40,330 nt of DNA from positions 1-40,330 of the forward strand of contig JAFGBI010000261.1 in NCBI GenBank assembly GCA_016933275.1, given 5' to 3'. This document shows positions 1 to 7,845 of this stretch, piece after piece; position 1 is the first letter of the stretch, and every line of letters begins with the position of its first letter. The notes beneath the pieces were generated by a model. The model saw nothing but the letters and a program-made list of their open reading frames with translations, was not told the origin of the DNA and did no database searches. The translations under genes were made by a program, and so were the position numbers. The stretch is from Polyangiaceae bacterium. GTDB taxonomy: Bacteria > Myxococcota_A > Polyangia > Polyangiales > Polyangiaceae.

Positions 1-116
1 ACGCGTCCGTGCGAGGCGAGGACGCGTTTCCAGCGCTGCCTCTGGAGAGGTCTGCTGCCGGTTCGGTGCTCTAGGTTGTTGATTTGATGCAACAATCAAA
101 CTGGTTGCTGCTCTAG
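1..116. repeat. MITE-like repeat, copy 1 (cut by window start)
   Basis: Right-hand part of the dispersed element that is complete at 9616-9775 and 34352-34511. It begins inside the left arm of the internal hairpin (ACGCGTCC), then has the 11-nt loop, the right arm GGACGCGTTTCCAGCGC, and the tail ending in GGTTGCTGCTCTAG. Its terminal CTAG overlaps the stop codon of the minus-strand argD gene (113-115). Apart from the missing left end it differs from copy 2 at only a few positions. Confidence 0.9.
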
Positions 117-1315
117 CACTTCGCGAGGGCGCGGTCGACGCAAGCGAGACCGCGATCGAGCTCTTCCAGGGTGATGGTGAGCGCCGGGGAGAAGCGAAGT
201 GCTCCGCCGGCGAGAGTCAAGAGGACGCCCTCCTCCCGCACTGCCCCGAGGACCTTCGCCGCCGCGACGTCGGGGGCCAAGACGAGGGCCTGCAGCAGCC
301 CTACACCTCGGGAGGTCACAATCTTCGTCGGATGGCGGCTCGCGACCTCGGTCAGGCCCTGCGCCAAGTGCTCCCCCTTGGTTCGTGCCCCCTCCACGAG
401 CCCCTCCTCCTCGATCACGTCGAGCACGGCCAACGCGGCCGCGCTCGCCAGTGCGTTCCCAGCGAAGGTCGAGCCATGGCTGCCCGGCGGCAGCGCTCCA
501 ATCAGGATTTCGCCCGCGGCGACTGCGCCGATGGGGAAGCCGCCGCCCATGGCCTTGGCCAAGGCGACCGCGTCCGGGACCACACCCTCCCGCTGGAACC
601 CGAGGAACGCGCCCGTTCGCCCCACTCCGGTCTGCACCTCGTCGCCGAGCAGGAGCGCCCCATGCTCGTCCGCGGTCGCCCGGAGCGCGGCCAGAAAGCC
701 AGGTGGCGCTGGGATCACTCCGCCCTCGCCCTGGATCGGTTCGACCAGGATTGCGGCAACGTCCGGTGCCATCGCCGCGCGGACGGCGCTCACGTCGCCG
801 AAGGGGACGTGGGTCACCCCGAGGAGTGGTCCGAACCCATCGCGATATTTGGGTTGGCCGGTCACTGCCAGCGAGCCCATCGTGCGTCCGTGGAATGCGT
901 TGTCGAAGGCCACCACGCGGTAGCGATCCTGCTCACCCCGGACGTAGAAGTGCCGCCGGGCGAGCTTCAGCATTGCTTCGATCGCCTCGGTGCCGGAGTT
1001 GGAGAAGAGCACCCGGGCCAGACCGGTGAGGCTACAGAGTCGCGCTGCGAGCCGCAGGTTCGGCTCGTTGTAGTAGTAGTTCGACACGTGCATCACGGAC
1101 GCAGCCTGGGTCGCGATCGCCGAGACGAGACGCGGGTGGGCGTGGCCTAGGGTGTTGACCGCGATACCCGCGAAGAGGTCGAGGTACTGACGCCCCGAGG
1201 CATCCCAGAGGTCACAACCGCGGCCGCGCACGATCACGATCGGGGGCTGGGCGTAGTTGGGGTAGAGGCTCGCCTTCGCGAGCTCGACGAGCTTCTCTTG
1301 GACGGCGTTCGACAT
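113..1315 (-). CDS. argD: Acetylornithine aminotransferase (ArgD family)
   Basis: A class-III PLP aminotransferase of 400 residues, the usual ArgD length. It should exchange the amino group between glutamate and N-acetylglutamate semialdehyde in cytoplasmic arginine synthesis, and may also serve succinyl-DAP in lysine synthesis. Visible features are the N-terminal YLDLFAGIAVNTLGHAHP motif, SNSGTEAIEAMLKLAR, the AFHGRTMGSLAVTG motif, the LGDEVQTGVGRTG aspartate motif, and the PLP lysine in ALAKAMGGGFPIGA. I chose the ATG at 1315 (MSNAVQEKL). The open frame runs further upstream, but that part is Arg-rich and unlike the family. The stop codon TAG lies inside the terminal CTAG of repeat copy 1. 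Other class-III aminotransferases (ornithine or GABA) are possible but less likely at this length. Confidence 0.88.
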   Translation of the reverse strand: MSNAVQEKLVELAKASLYPNYAQPPIVIVRGRGCDLWDASGRQYLDLFAGIAVNTLGHAHPRLVSAIATQAASVMHVSNYYYNEPNLRLAARLCSLTGLARVLFSNSGTEAIEAMLKLARRHFYVRGEQDRYRVVAFDNAFHGRTMGSLAVTGQPKYRDGFGPLLGVTHVPFGDVSAVRAAMAPDVAAILVEPIQGEGGVIPAPPGFLAALRATADEHGALLLGDEVQTGVGRTGAFLGFQREGVVPDAVALAKAMGGGFPIGAVAAGEILIGALPPGSHGSTFAGNALASAAALAVLDVIEEEGLVEGARTKGEHLAQGLTEVASRHPTKIVTSRGVGLLQALVLAPDVAAAKVLGAVREEGVLLTLAGGALRFSPALTITLEELDRGLACVDRALAKC

Positions 1316-1473
1316 GCGGGCGCACCCTATACCACTGGGCGCGTCGGCGGCCACCGCGCTCTTCACGTCGATCCTGCCGCCACGCCACCCCCGGCGACGA
1401 GCGATCACGGTGGCGCCGTCCACGAACTCCGTCCCCAGCTTGGGTTCGGTCCGGAAGCGGGGTGCTATCGTGG

Positions 1474-2664
1474 TCAGGCCCGCGGCACTTCTGCGAGAAC
1501 CGTACTGAGGTAGAGCCCTTCCGGGAACGCGGCCGCTACCGGGTGATCGGGACCCTGGAAGAGGCGCTCCACCACGATCGGACGAACCCCGACATCCCCG
1601 CCACCCAGGGCGAGCGCCCGCGTGACCTCGTCGATGCCGAGCGCGGCGGAGCAGCTGCACAATGCGAGGAGCCCGCCGGGACGGGTCGCACGACAAGCGG
1701 CGGCCGCTATCTCACGCAGATAGCCGAGGGCGCGCTTCCGCGCGGCCGCGTTCGGGGCAAGCTTCGGCGGATCGCAGACGACGAGATCGAACCCGCCGCG
1801 CCGTCCCGCGCGGCGGAGCTCCTCGCGCGCGTCGCCATGAACGAATCGTACCCGTTCGGCGAGCCCGTTCAGGGCGGCGACCTCAGCGCCCACTTCAAGC
1901 GCGAGCACGCTGTCGTCGACCGCGATCACCTCCGTGGCGCCGCCTCGCGCCGCGCGGAGTCCGATCGCCCCGACATAGGCGAATGCGTCGAGGACCCGCC
2001 GTCCCCGGGCCAGCGCCTCCACACGATCCCGCAGGGGTCGCTGGTCAAAGTAGAAACCGGTCTTCTGTCCCAGCTCGAGCGGGATGCGAAACTCCAGCTT
2101 CCGTTCCCGAAAGCGGAGCTCGGTGGTCCCTGGATCACCGCGGACTACCCCTCGGGCAGGGGTGAACCCCTCCAATCGGGCGGTGTTTGGCGAGGTCCGG
2201 TCGATCATGACGGTCGCCCCGGTCACCCGTGCCAGTGCCTCGATGATGGCGACCTCGCGCAGCTTCATCCCGATGGTGCCGAGCTGGAGCACCAGGGCCT
2301 GGTCATACCGGTCCACGATCAGCCCCGGCAGGTCGTCACCGTCCGCGTGGACGAGACGGAAGCCGGTGGTCTCGGGCGCCCCGAGGCCGAGCGCGGTTCG
2401 ACGATCCTGCGCGGCACGTACCCGTTCCTCGAGAAGGTTCCCATCCAGCGCGGCAGCCCCACGACGGGCGTACAGGCGCACTGCAATCGCAGAACCTGGG
2501 CTGTACAGGCCCCGTCCGAGAAGCTGTCCGTGCGGATCCACCACATCCACTTCCCCCCCCGGCGTGGCCCCACCCTCCACCCGCTCGATGGCCTGGGCGT
2601 ACACCCACGGGTGACCCGCCCAGACGGGTCGGACGTGACCCGCTTTCAGCCTCACGACAGCCAT
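1474..2664 (-). CDS. RlmI-like class I SAM-dependent rRNA methyltransferase
   Basis: A 396-residue protein of the COG1092 (RlmI/YccW) family, which methylates cytosine C5 in 23S rRNA. An N-terminal PUA-like domain (KAGHVRPVWAGHPWVYAQAI and following) precedes an RlmI middle domain with ELGQKTGFYFDQRPLRD. A Rossmann methyltransferase domain follows, with motif I VLDAFAYVGAIGLRAARGG, an acidic VDDS after the next strand, and motif IV LVVCDPPKLAPN. A cysteine follows in ALCSCSAAL. I chose the ATG at 2664 (MAVVRLKAG) because it gives the family length; the open frame continues to 2847 without family resemblance. The target nucleotide cannot be read from the sequence. The gene is divergent from the exported protein at 2835. 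Confidence 0.85.
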   Translation of the reverse strand: MAVVRLKAGHVRPVWAGHPWVYAQAIERVEGGATPGGEVDVVDPHGQLLGRGLYSPGSAIAVRLYARRGAAALDGNLLEERVRAAQDRRTALGLGAPETTGFRLVHADGDDLPGLIVDRYDQALVLQLGTIGMKLREVAIIEALARVTGATVMIDRTSPNTARLEGFTPARGVVRGDPGTTELRFRERKLEFRIPLELGQKTGFYFDQRPLRDRVEALARGRRVLDAFAYVGAIGLRAARGGATEVIAVDDSVLALEVGAEVAALNGLAERVRFVHGDAREELRRAGRRGGFDLVVCDPPKLAPNAAARKRALGYLREIAAAACRATRPGGLLALCSCSAALGIDEVTRALALGGGDVGVRPIVVERLFQGPDHPVAAAFPEGLYLSTVLAEVPRA

Positions 2665-2834
2665 GTCACGGGGCCACCAGTACCCCTGAGGACACCATCC
2701 TGTAAACGCCACTCCACGGTGGCTCCCCGAACCCTTGCGTTTGTCGCCGTGCTGGGGCGGGTGGCAACTGGCACTGAGGTTGCTACCCTCACTTCTGCCA
2801 CGAAGCTTCGGGGCTGTCAGAAGGGAGCTCGGTG

Positions 2835-3704
2835 ATGCGTCTTGCAATCGCCCTAGTCACTCTCGTCGGGGTCGGGATGGGCCCTGCCGTTGCTGCCGCC
2901 GAGGGAGACTGCCCCCCGGGTGGATGGTTCTGTGAAGGAGCGGACGCATCCGACGCGCCCGCCGGCGAGGAACCCGATGAAGAATCGTCCGCCGGCGAGC
3001 TCGGGACGAATGCTGAGACCCTGCCCTCGCCGAGCGTCGTGGTCGTAACCCCAGCGGGCGCTCCTCCGCCGAAGGTCGTGGTGGTTGGCGAGGACACGGA
3101 ACCACCGCCGCCCCCCGAGCCCGTACCCCGAACCCGTCCGGAGTGGGGCATCAACCTAAGATTGCAGTCCGCGATCCTCGGCGACGATGCCGGCAAGGCC
3201 GACGACGCCGGGATGGGGGGGACCGGGCTCAGCATCCGCTTCCGGCCGGTGCCGCATTTCGCGCTCGATGGCGGGCTCGACGTGGTGGGTGGTACGGACT
3301 GGCAGGGGAACTCTCGCACCGAGGTCGGCGCCACCCTCAATGGGATCGTGTTCTTCAACCCCACGAACCTGGTGCAGTTCTACATGATCGGTGGCTTGGG
3401 GCTCAGCGCTGCCGAGGTAGACGTCGCGCCCTGCCGAGAGATCGACGGCGAAATCAGCTGCGAGGGGACGAGCGGGAGCCGGAATCGCCACTACGAGTAC
3501 TTCGGGGGCAACCTCGGGGCTGGCCTCGAGTTTCGCGTGAGCCGGCGCGTTGCGCTAAACTTCGACCTCATCGGCTTCCTGCGCGGTCGGACCGACCGCC
3601 TGGCGGAGTCCGAGCCAGAGTTTGTCGATCCCGATGATCCGACGATGACCACCAACACCTCGGGTGGCGGGCTGTTGCGTGGTGGGATCACGTTCTACTG
3701 GTGA
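2835..3704 (+). CDS. Exported protein with predicted outer-membrane beta-barrel domain
   Basis: A 289-residue protein with no name I recognise. A signal peptide (MRLAIALVTLVGVGMGPAVAAAEG) is followed by an acidic, Pro/Val-rich linker to about residue 100. The remainder alternates hydrophobic and polar residues in strand-like segments rich in Gly and aromatics (GINLRLQSAIL, GTGLSIRFRPVPHFALDGG, EVGATLNGIVFFNP, YFGGNLGAGLEFRVSRRVALNFDLIGFLRG) and ends in GGITFYW. A C-terminal aromatic is typical of outer-membrane barrels. There are two cysteine pairs, one near the mature N-terminus (CPPGGWFC) and one in a loop (CREIDGEISC). The ATG at 2835 has an AGGGAG Shine-Dalgarno six bases upstream; a GTG lies directly before it. 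The barrel call is inference from pattern. Confidence 0.7.
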   Translation: MRLAIALVTLVGVGMGPAVAAAEGDCPPGGWFCEGADASDAPAGEEPDEESSAGELGTNAETLPSPSVVVVTPAGAPPPKVVVVGEDTEPPPPPEPVPRTRPEWGINLRLQSAILGDDAGKADDAGMGGTGLSIRFRPVPHFALDGGLDVVGGTDWQGNSRTEVGATLNGIVFFNPTNLVQFYMIGGLGLSAAEVDVAPCREIDGEISCEGTSGSRNRHYEYFGGNLGAGLEFRVSRRVALNFDLIGFLRGRTDRLAESEPEFVDPDDPTMTTNTSGGGLLRGGITFYW

Positions 3705-3748
3705 GACACGCCGTTCCTCGCGGGGGTCGTTCGCCCCATCGGTTCCCG

Positions 3749-3784
3749 AAAAAACGACGAATCCCCAGCGATGACCGCTGGGGA
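3749..3784 (-). terminator. Rho-independent terminator of the HU-like gene
   Basis: On the minus strand, downstream of the HU-like gene, a perfect 9-bp stem (TCCCCAGCG at 3762-3770 with CGCTGGGGA at 3776-3784, 5-nt loop) is followed after about eight bases by six T (A-run at 3749-3754 on the plus strand). The spacing of the T-run is a little long. The plus strand has no T-run, so it serves mainly the minus-strand gene. Confidence 0.6.
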
Positions 3785-3809
3785 CCCGCCGCACTGGACA
3801 GCGACTGCC

Positions 3810-4121
3810 CTACTGGACCAAGTCCTTCAGGGACTTCAACGCCGTCGCGCGGACCTTCTTGCTTGCGGGCTTGGCCGGGATCGTGATCGGCTCCTTGGTG
3901 AACGGGTTGATGCCCGGTCGCTCCTTGGTCGCCGGCTTCTTCACCACCCGGAGCTTCACGAGGCTCGGGATGACGAACTCGCCCGGGCCACGGCCCGAGA
4001 GCTGCTTGCGGATCAGCTCCTGCAGCGCCTCGAACACGCGGTTGACACTCTTCTTCTCCACCTCGGCGATCGAGGCGATCTCGCTGATCACCTGTGCCTT
4101 GGTCAGCCTCTTGCCTGCCAT
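3810..4121 (-). CDS. HU/IHF family DNA-binding protein
   Basis: A 103-residue nucleoid protein of the bacterial HU/IHF family. It begins MAGKRLTKAQVISEIA, the family's helix 1. The signature region reads FVIPSLVKLRVVKKPATKERPGINPFTKEP; the conserved Pro at the tip of the DNA-bending arm sits in RPGINPFT. The C-terminus adds a basic stretch (IPAKPASKKVRATALKSLKDLVQ), as in many HU proteins. The ATG at 4121 has a strong AGGAGG site upstream; the longer open frame is rejected. It should dimerise, bend DNA and affect replication, repair and transcription. A terminator hairpin lies downstream. HU and IHF subtypes cannot be separated by eye. Confidence 0.93.
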   Translation of the reverse strand: MAGKRLTKAQVISEIASIAEVEKKSVNRVFEALQELIRKQLSGRGPGEFVIPSLVKLRVVKKPATKERPGINPFTKEPITIPAKPASKKVRATALKSLKDLVQ

Positions 4122-4453
4122 GGGAATCCTCCTGTCGAAGTTCTCTTCTTTGACGCCGTGTCCCGCCCTCGCGGCCGGTTCGTCGGGCTTTCGCCGTCCT
4201 TTCACACCGACCGAAGGCTGATCGACCGATATCAGGGGTTTTTTCGCTGTGCAAGAAAACGCGCGATCCAATCCAGCTTTTTTTCTGCCACCCGGGGCAG
4301 GGGGGGCGCTCGCACGGCGTGGTTCGGGGGGGATTGGCGACCACGGAATCGCGTTCAGCAGCCTTTCCGCATTCCCAGGGGGAAGGGGGCGAAGGCCGCG
4401 CCTGTGGGCCGGATTTTTCCAGTCATCGCAGCCACTTACGCTGCACGGTGCAC
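4122..4453. other. Intergenic stretch between HU-like gene and ybeY
   Basis: 332 bases without a credible gene. It holds the leader and probable promoter of the HU-like gene, with several A/T runs near 4239-4284. It also contains a G7 run near 4326. I see no RNA gene or repeat in it. Confidence 0.5.
4226..4254 (-). promoter_or_regulatory. Possible sigma-70 promoter of the HU-like gene
   Basis: Reading the minus strand, TTGCAC (4254-4249), a 17-base spacer, then TATCGG (4231-4226) preceded by TGA, an extended -10 feature. Both hexamers match the consensus at only three positions. The predicted start near 4219 would give a leader of about 98 bases. Confidence 0.3.
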
Positions 4454-5044
4454 TCAGGGGATCGGCGTCGCCGTGGCCAGGAGGCGAGCAGTCTCACGGT
4501 CCATTTCCACTTTTTCGGTATCGGTCCCGTGATCGTATCCAATGAGGTGGAGGACCCCGTGGGCAAGGAGAAAGACCGCCTCGTCGAGGAGGGGGTGTCC
4601 GGCGGCGCTCGCCTGGCGAGTGGCGGTGGGAACGGAGATCACCACATCACCGAGGAGCCTCTCGGCTTCGGGAGCCGCGGCGACCTCGCCCGTGTCGTCC
4701 GCGAAGTCCATGGGGAAGGCGAGCACATCCGTGGGCTCGTCAAGGTTTCGATGCGCTAGATTCAGGGATCGCATCGTCTCGTCCCCCACCAAGAGCAGGC
4801 TGAGCTCTGCGTCCGCCACTTCGAGGCAGTCGAGCATGCGCTCGGCGGCTTGCGTGAGGCGAGCCACGAGCTGCCCATCGAGCGCGAGTGCCTCCTCCAT
4901 TTCGACGGCAACGGGCACGGTAGAGATTTCGTACCATTCTCTGCTTCGGTCTGCACCGGCTCGCGCCGGGGTCGGCCTTGCCGTTCGGGCTCGCTTTCCA
5001 AGGTCGGTCACCGTCGCTACGTTCCATTCTCGTGGCCCGTCCAT
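4454..5044 (-). CDS. ybeY: Endoribonuclease YbeY (16S rRNA maturation)
   Basis: A single-strand-specific, zinc-dependent endoribonuclease that matures the 16S rRNA 3' end and takes part in ribosome quality control. The zinc motif is clear near the C-terminus: LAHGVLHLIGYDHGTDTEKVEM, with three histidines in the H-x3-H-x5-H arrangement. Upstream are LSLLLVGDETMRSLNLAHRNLDEPTDVLAFPMD and LLGDVVIS, both family signatures. The first strand of the fold is probably ISTVPVAVEME. That favours the ATG at 5044 (196 residues) over an internal ATG at 4900 (148 residues). The resulting N-terminus of roughly 30 basic residues is longer than in the E. coli protein, so the exact start is uncertain. The gene is divergent from the membrane protein at 5065. 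Confidence 0.9.
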   Translation of the reverse strand: MDGPREWNVATVTDLGKRARTARPTPARAGADRSREWYEISTVPVAVEMEEALALDGQLVARLTQAAERMLDCLEVADAELSLLLVGDETMRSLNLAHRNLDEPTDVLAFPMDFADDTGEVAAAPEAERLLGDVVISVPTATRQASAAGHPLLDEAVFLLAHGVLHLIGYDHGTDTEKVEMDRETARLLATATPIP

Positions 5045-5064
5045 CCCGTCCTCCCGGCTTCGAT

Positions 5065-5598
5065 ATGACCTACCGTCCGACCGAGGAGGCGTTCGGGCCG
5101 CCTTTCCTGGTCTGGATCCCCTCGATCCTCTATGTCCTCCTTGCGGCGACGGCGATCGTCCTCGTCGCAATGGGTCAGGCGAGTCCTCACGGATCGACGC
5201 TCCACCGATACGTGGTGGAGCAGAATGCCGTGCGTTTCATCAGCGCTCAGAGCTTCGCCGTGATCCTCGCCATCAGCGCGGTGGCTTCGGTGCTACGTAC
5301 CGGGATGCGCGGGGTACGATTGCGCGGAGAGGGGGTAGAGTACCGCGATGTGGTGTCGATGCTCTGGCCGCAGGTGAAGCGATACCGCTGGGCTCAGATC
5401 GATCGACTGCTGCTCGACCAGCCAGGTATCGTCGTTCTCGAGCTCTGGGATGGCTCGCGGGTGATGCTTCCGTCGGTCTGGAACCATGACCGGCTGCTGG
5501 TCGCGCTCGAGAAGGTCGCGCTCGCGCGGGCAATTCCGGTGCAGGGTGCGCGTGGCGTCGACGAGATCCCGGATCCCGAGGAGTACGACCCTGCCTAA
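5065..5598 (+). CDS. Two-TM membrane protein with PH-like C-terminal domain
   Basis: A 177-residue protein of unknown function. Two hydrophobic segments (FLVWIPSILYVLLAATAIVLVA and a second around FAVILAISAVASVL) are separated by a short polar loop. A soluble domain follows: an alternating strand pattern VRLRGEGVEYRDVVSMLWPQVKRYRWAQIDRLLLDQPGIVVLELWDGSRVMLP, then a helix (NHDRLLVALEKVALAR). This order, a two-TM hairpin, 'W..I.R......' and a final helix, resembles bacterial PH-domain (YdbS/bPH) membrane proteins. I chose the ATG at 5065 (MTYRPTEEAF); the open frame extends to 4978 but would overlap ybeY. The family assignment is inference. Confidence 0.7.
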   Translation: MTYRPTEEAFGPPFLVWIPSILYVLLAATAIVLVAMGQASPHGSTLHRYVVEQNAVRFISAQSFAVILAISAVASVLRTGMRGVRLRGEGVEYRDVVSMLWPQVKRYRWAQIDRLLLDQPGIVVLELWDGSRVMLPSVWNHDRLLVALEKVALARAIPVQGARGVDEIPDPEEYDPA

Positions 5599-5658
5599 CC
5601 AGGATGGGAGCCTTCGCGCTCCGAGATTGGTGCAATTGGTCGCGCCCTGCCCGAAACA

Positions 5659-7830
5659 GTGACATCGTCCGCGGGCTGCGTGGCGACGACGCTAACCGCC
5701 GAGGTCGAACGGGTCACGTTCGAGAACGAAGAGACGGGGTTCCGCGTCCTTCGTGTCGCGACGGTTGACGGGCTCAGTGGACACCAAGGGCCCCTGGTCG
5801 TCGTTGGCAACTTCGCACCGGTGGGCCCAGGGACGCGAGTGCGGATCACCGGCCAGCTCGTGCGAGACCCCCGGCACGGCGAGCAGTTCCGCGCCGATGT
5901 GCTCGTGCCCCTCGCTCCAGACACGCTCGACGGCATCGAGAAGTACCTCGGCTCCGGGATCATTTCGGGGATCGGTCCGGGCTTTGCCAAGCGGATCGTC
6001 GGGCGCTTCGGACTCGATACGCTCACCGTGCTCGATCGCGATCCGGGGCGGCTTGCGGAGGTGCCCGGGATCGGGCAGCGTCGCGTCGAGGAGGTGAGGC
6101 GGGTGTGGGGCACGCACCGCGCGATGACGGAGGTGATGCTCCTGCTCCAGACCCACGGAGCCTCTCCATCCCTCGCCTCGCGGATCTTCGCGACCTACGG
6201 TGACCGGGCAGCGAGCGTCGTACAACAGTCCCCCTATCGACTCGCTATCGACGTCCGGGGCGTTGGCTTCAAGACGGCTGATCGTCTGGCGCGATCCCTC
6301 GGCATTCGCGGCGACCACCCCGATCGAGCTCAGGCCGGTGTCCTCCACCTCTTGGAGGAGCGAGCGGACGCGGGCCATGTCCACGAGGACCGTCCCAGCC
6401 TCGCGGAGCAGGCAGCGACCTTGCTAGCGATCGAGTTCGCCCACACCGACGCCGCTATCGGGGCCCTCTGGGGTCAGGGTCGAGTCGTCATCGAGGAGGG
6501 GAGGGTCTTCCTCACCCGTCTTCATCGGGCCGAGGCGGAGCTAGCCCGCGGTCTCGTTCGCGCCCTCTCTGCCACCGAGGTTGCCGAACTGCCCCACGCG
6601 GCGGCGATTGCTGCCTTCGAGGCCGAGGCGGGGGTCGAGTTGGCTCCCCGCCAGCGGGAAGCGATCGCGGCGGCGGCTCGGCATCCCGTGGTGGTCATCA
6701 CCGGAGGCCCCGGCGTCGGCAAGACGACCATCGTGCGCGCGATCCTGCGCATGTTCGGGCGGGCACGGCTGTCCGTTGCCCTGGCAGCTCCCACGGGGCG
6801 GGCGGCCAAGCGGCTCGCGGAGGCCACGGGCGCGGACGCATCCACCCTGCACCGCCTCCTCGAGGTGGACGCGAAGACCTTGCGCTTCCAGCGTGACGCT
6901 GCTTGTCCGCTCGAGGTCCGTGCGGTGATCGTGGATGAGTTCTCGATGGTGGATGTGGGCCTCGCGGCCGCGCTCGTGGCAGCTCTCCCCAACGGGGCGC
7001 GGCTGATCGCTGTCGGTGATGCCGACCAACTGCCGAGCGTCGGACCTGGCGCGGTGCTGCGGGATCTGGTGGCGAGCGGCGTCGTGCCGACCGTACGCCT
7101 CGACCACGTATTTCGGCAGGCGAGAGAGAGCGGCATCATCGCCAACGCACACCGTATCCATGATGGCATCGCCCCTGAGGGGGCGGAGGGACCCCTCGGC
7201 GATTTCTTCGTGATCTCCCGCCGAGATCCCGCGAAGGCGGCGCAGACGGTGCGGGAGATCGTGACCGAACGAATTCCGAAGACCTTCGGTTTCGATCGAT
7301 ACGGCGAGGTGCAGGTGCTCACTCCGATGCACCGCGGACCCGTGGGTACCCACGCCTTGAACGCGATGTTGCAGTCCGCGCTCAACCCCGAAGGGCCGTC
7401 GCTTTCGGCCCATGGTGAGATCCTCCGAGTCGGGGACAAGGTGATGCAGACTCGCAACGACTACGAGCGCGAGGTCTTCAATGGCGACATCGGGCGCGTA
7501 GTCGCCGTGGATGTCGAGGCGCGGACCCTAATCGCATCCTTCGACGGTCGCTCGGTCGCCTACGAGGACACGGACCTCGACGCACTCGTGCTCGCCTACG
7601 CGACCACGATCCACAAGAGCCAGGGCAGCGAATACCCGGCGGTTGTCATCCCGCTGCTCACCACCCATTTCGTCATGCTCTCGCGGAACCTCCTCTATAC
7701 GGCGGTCACCCGGGCGCGGCGCCTCTGTGTGCTGATCGCCGATCCCCGGGCGGTCAGCCTGGCGCTCGCCGAGACACGCCGAGAGGTTCGCGCGACCCAC
7801 CTCTCCGCTCGACTCCGCACGAACCCGTGA
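5659..7830 (+). CDS. recD2: RecD2-type ATP-dependent DNA helicase
   Basis: A 723-residue superfamily-1B 5'-3' helicase of the RecD2 group (RecD-like without RecBC partners). The N-terminus has the RecD2 OB-like domain (EVERVTFENEETGFRVLRVA). Helix-hairpin-helix-like segments follow (GSGIISGIGPGFAKRIVGRFG and LAEVPGIGQRRVEEVRRVWG). The motor has Walker A GGPGVGKTT (about residue 348), Walker B VIVDEFSMVD (about 423), VGDADQLPSVGPGAVLRDL, and the late motif YATTIHKSQGSEYPAVVIPL with VTRARRL. The GTG at 5659 is the only start that preserves the N-terminal domain; no strong ribosome site is visible. The family acts in DNA repair and replication stress; which role applies here is not shown. Confidence 0.92.
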   Translation: MTSSAGCVATTLTAEVERVTFENEETGFRVLRVATVDGLSGHQGPLVVVGNFAPVGPGTRVRITGQLVRDPRHGEQFRADVLVPLAPDTLDGIEKYLGSGIISGIGPGFAKRIVGRFGLDTLTVLDRDPGRLAEVPGIGQRRVEEVRRVWGTHRAMTEVMLLLQTHGASPSLASRIFATYGDRAASVVQQSPYRLAIDVRGVGFKTADRLARSLGIRGDHPDRAQAGVLHLLEERADAGHVHEDRPSLAEQAATLLAIEFAHTDAAIGALWGQGRVVIEEGRVFLTRLHRAEAELARGLVRALSATEVAELPHAAAIAAFEAEAGVELAPRQREAIAAAARHPVVVITGGPGVGKTTIVRAILRMFGRARLSVALAAPTGRAAKRLAEATGADASTLHRLLEVDAKTLRFQRDAACPLEVRAVIVDEFSMVDVGLAAALVAALPNGARLIAVGDADQLPSVGPGAVLRDLVASGVVPTVRLDHVFRQARESGIIANAHRIHDGIAPEGAEGPLGDFFVISRRDPAKAAQTVREIVTERIPKTFGFDRYGEVQVLTPMHRGPVGTHALNAMLQSALNPEGPSLSAHGEILRVGDKVMQTRNDYEREVFNGDIGRVVAVDVEARTLIASFDGRSVAYEDTDLDALVLAYATTIHKSQGSEYPAVVIPLLTTHFVMLSRNLLYTAVTRARRLCVLIADPRAVSLALAETRREVRATHLSARLRTNP

Positions 7831-7845
7831 CGGGCCGCTCGTCGC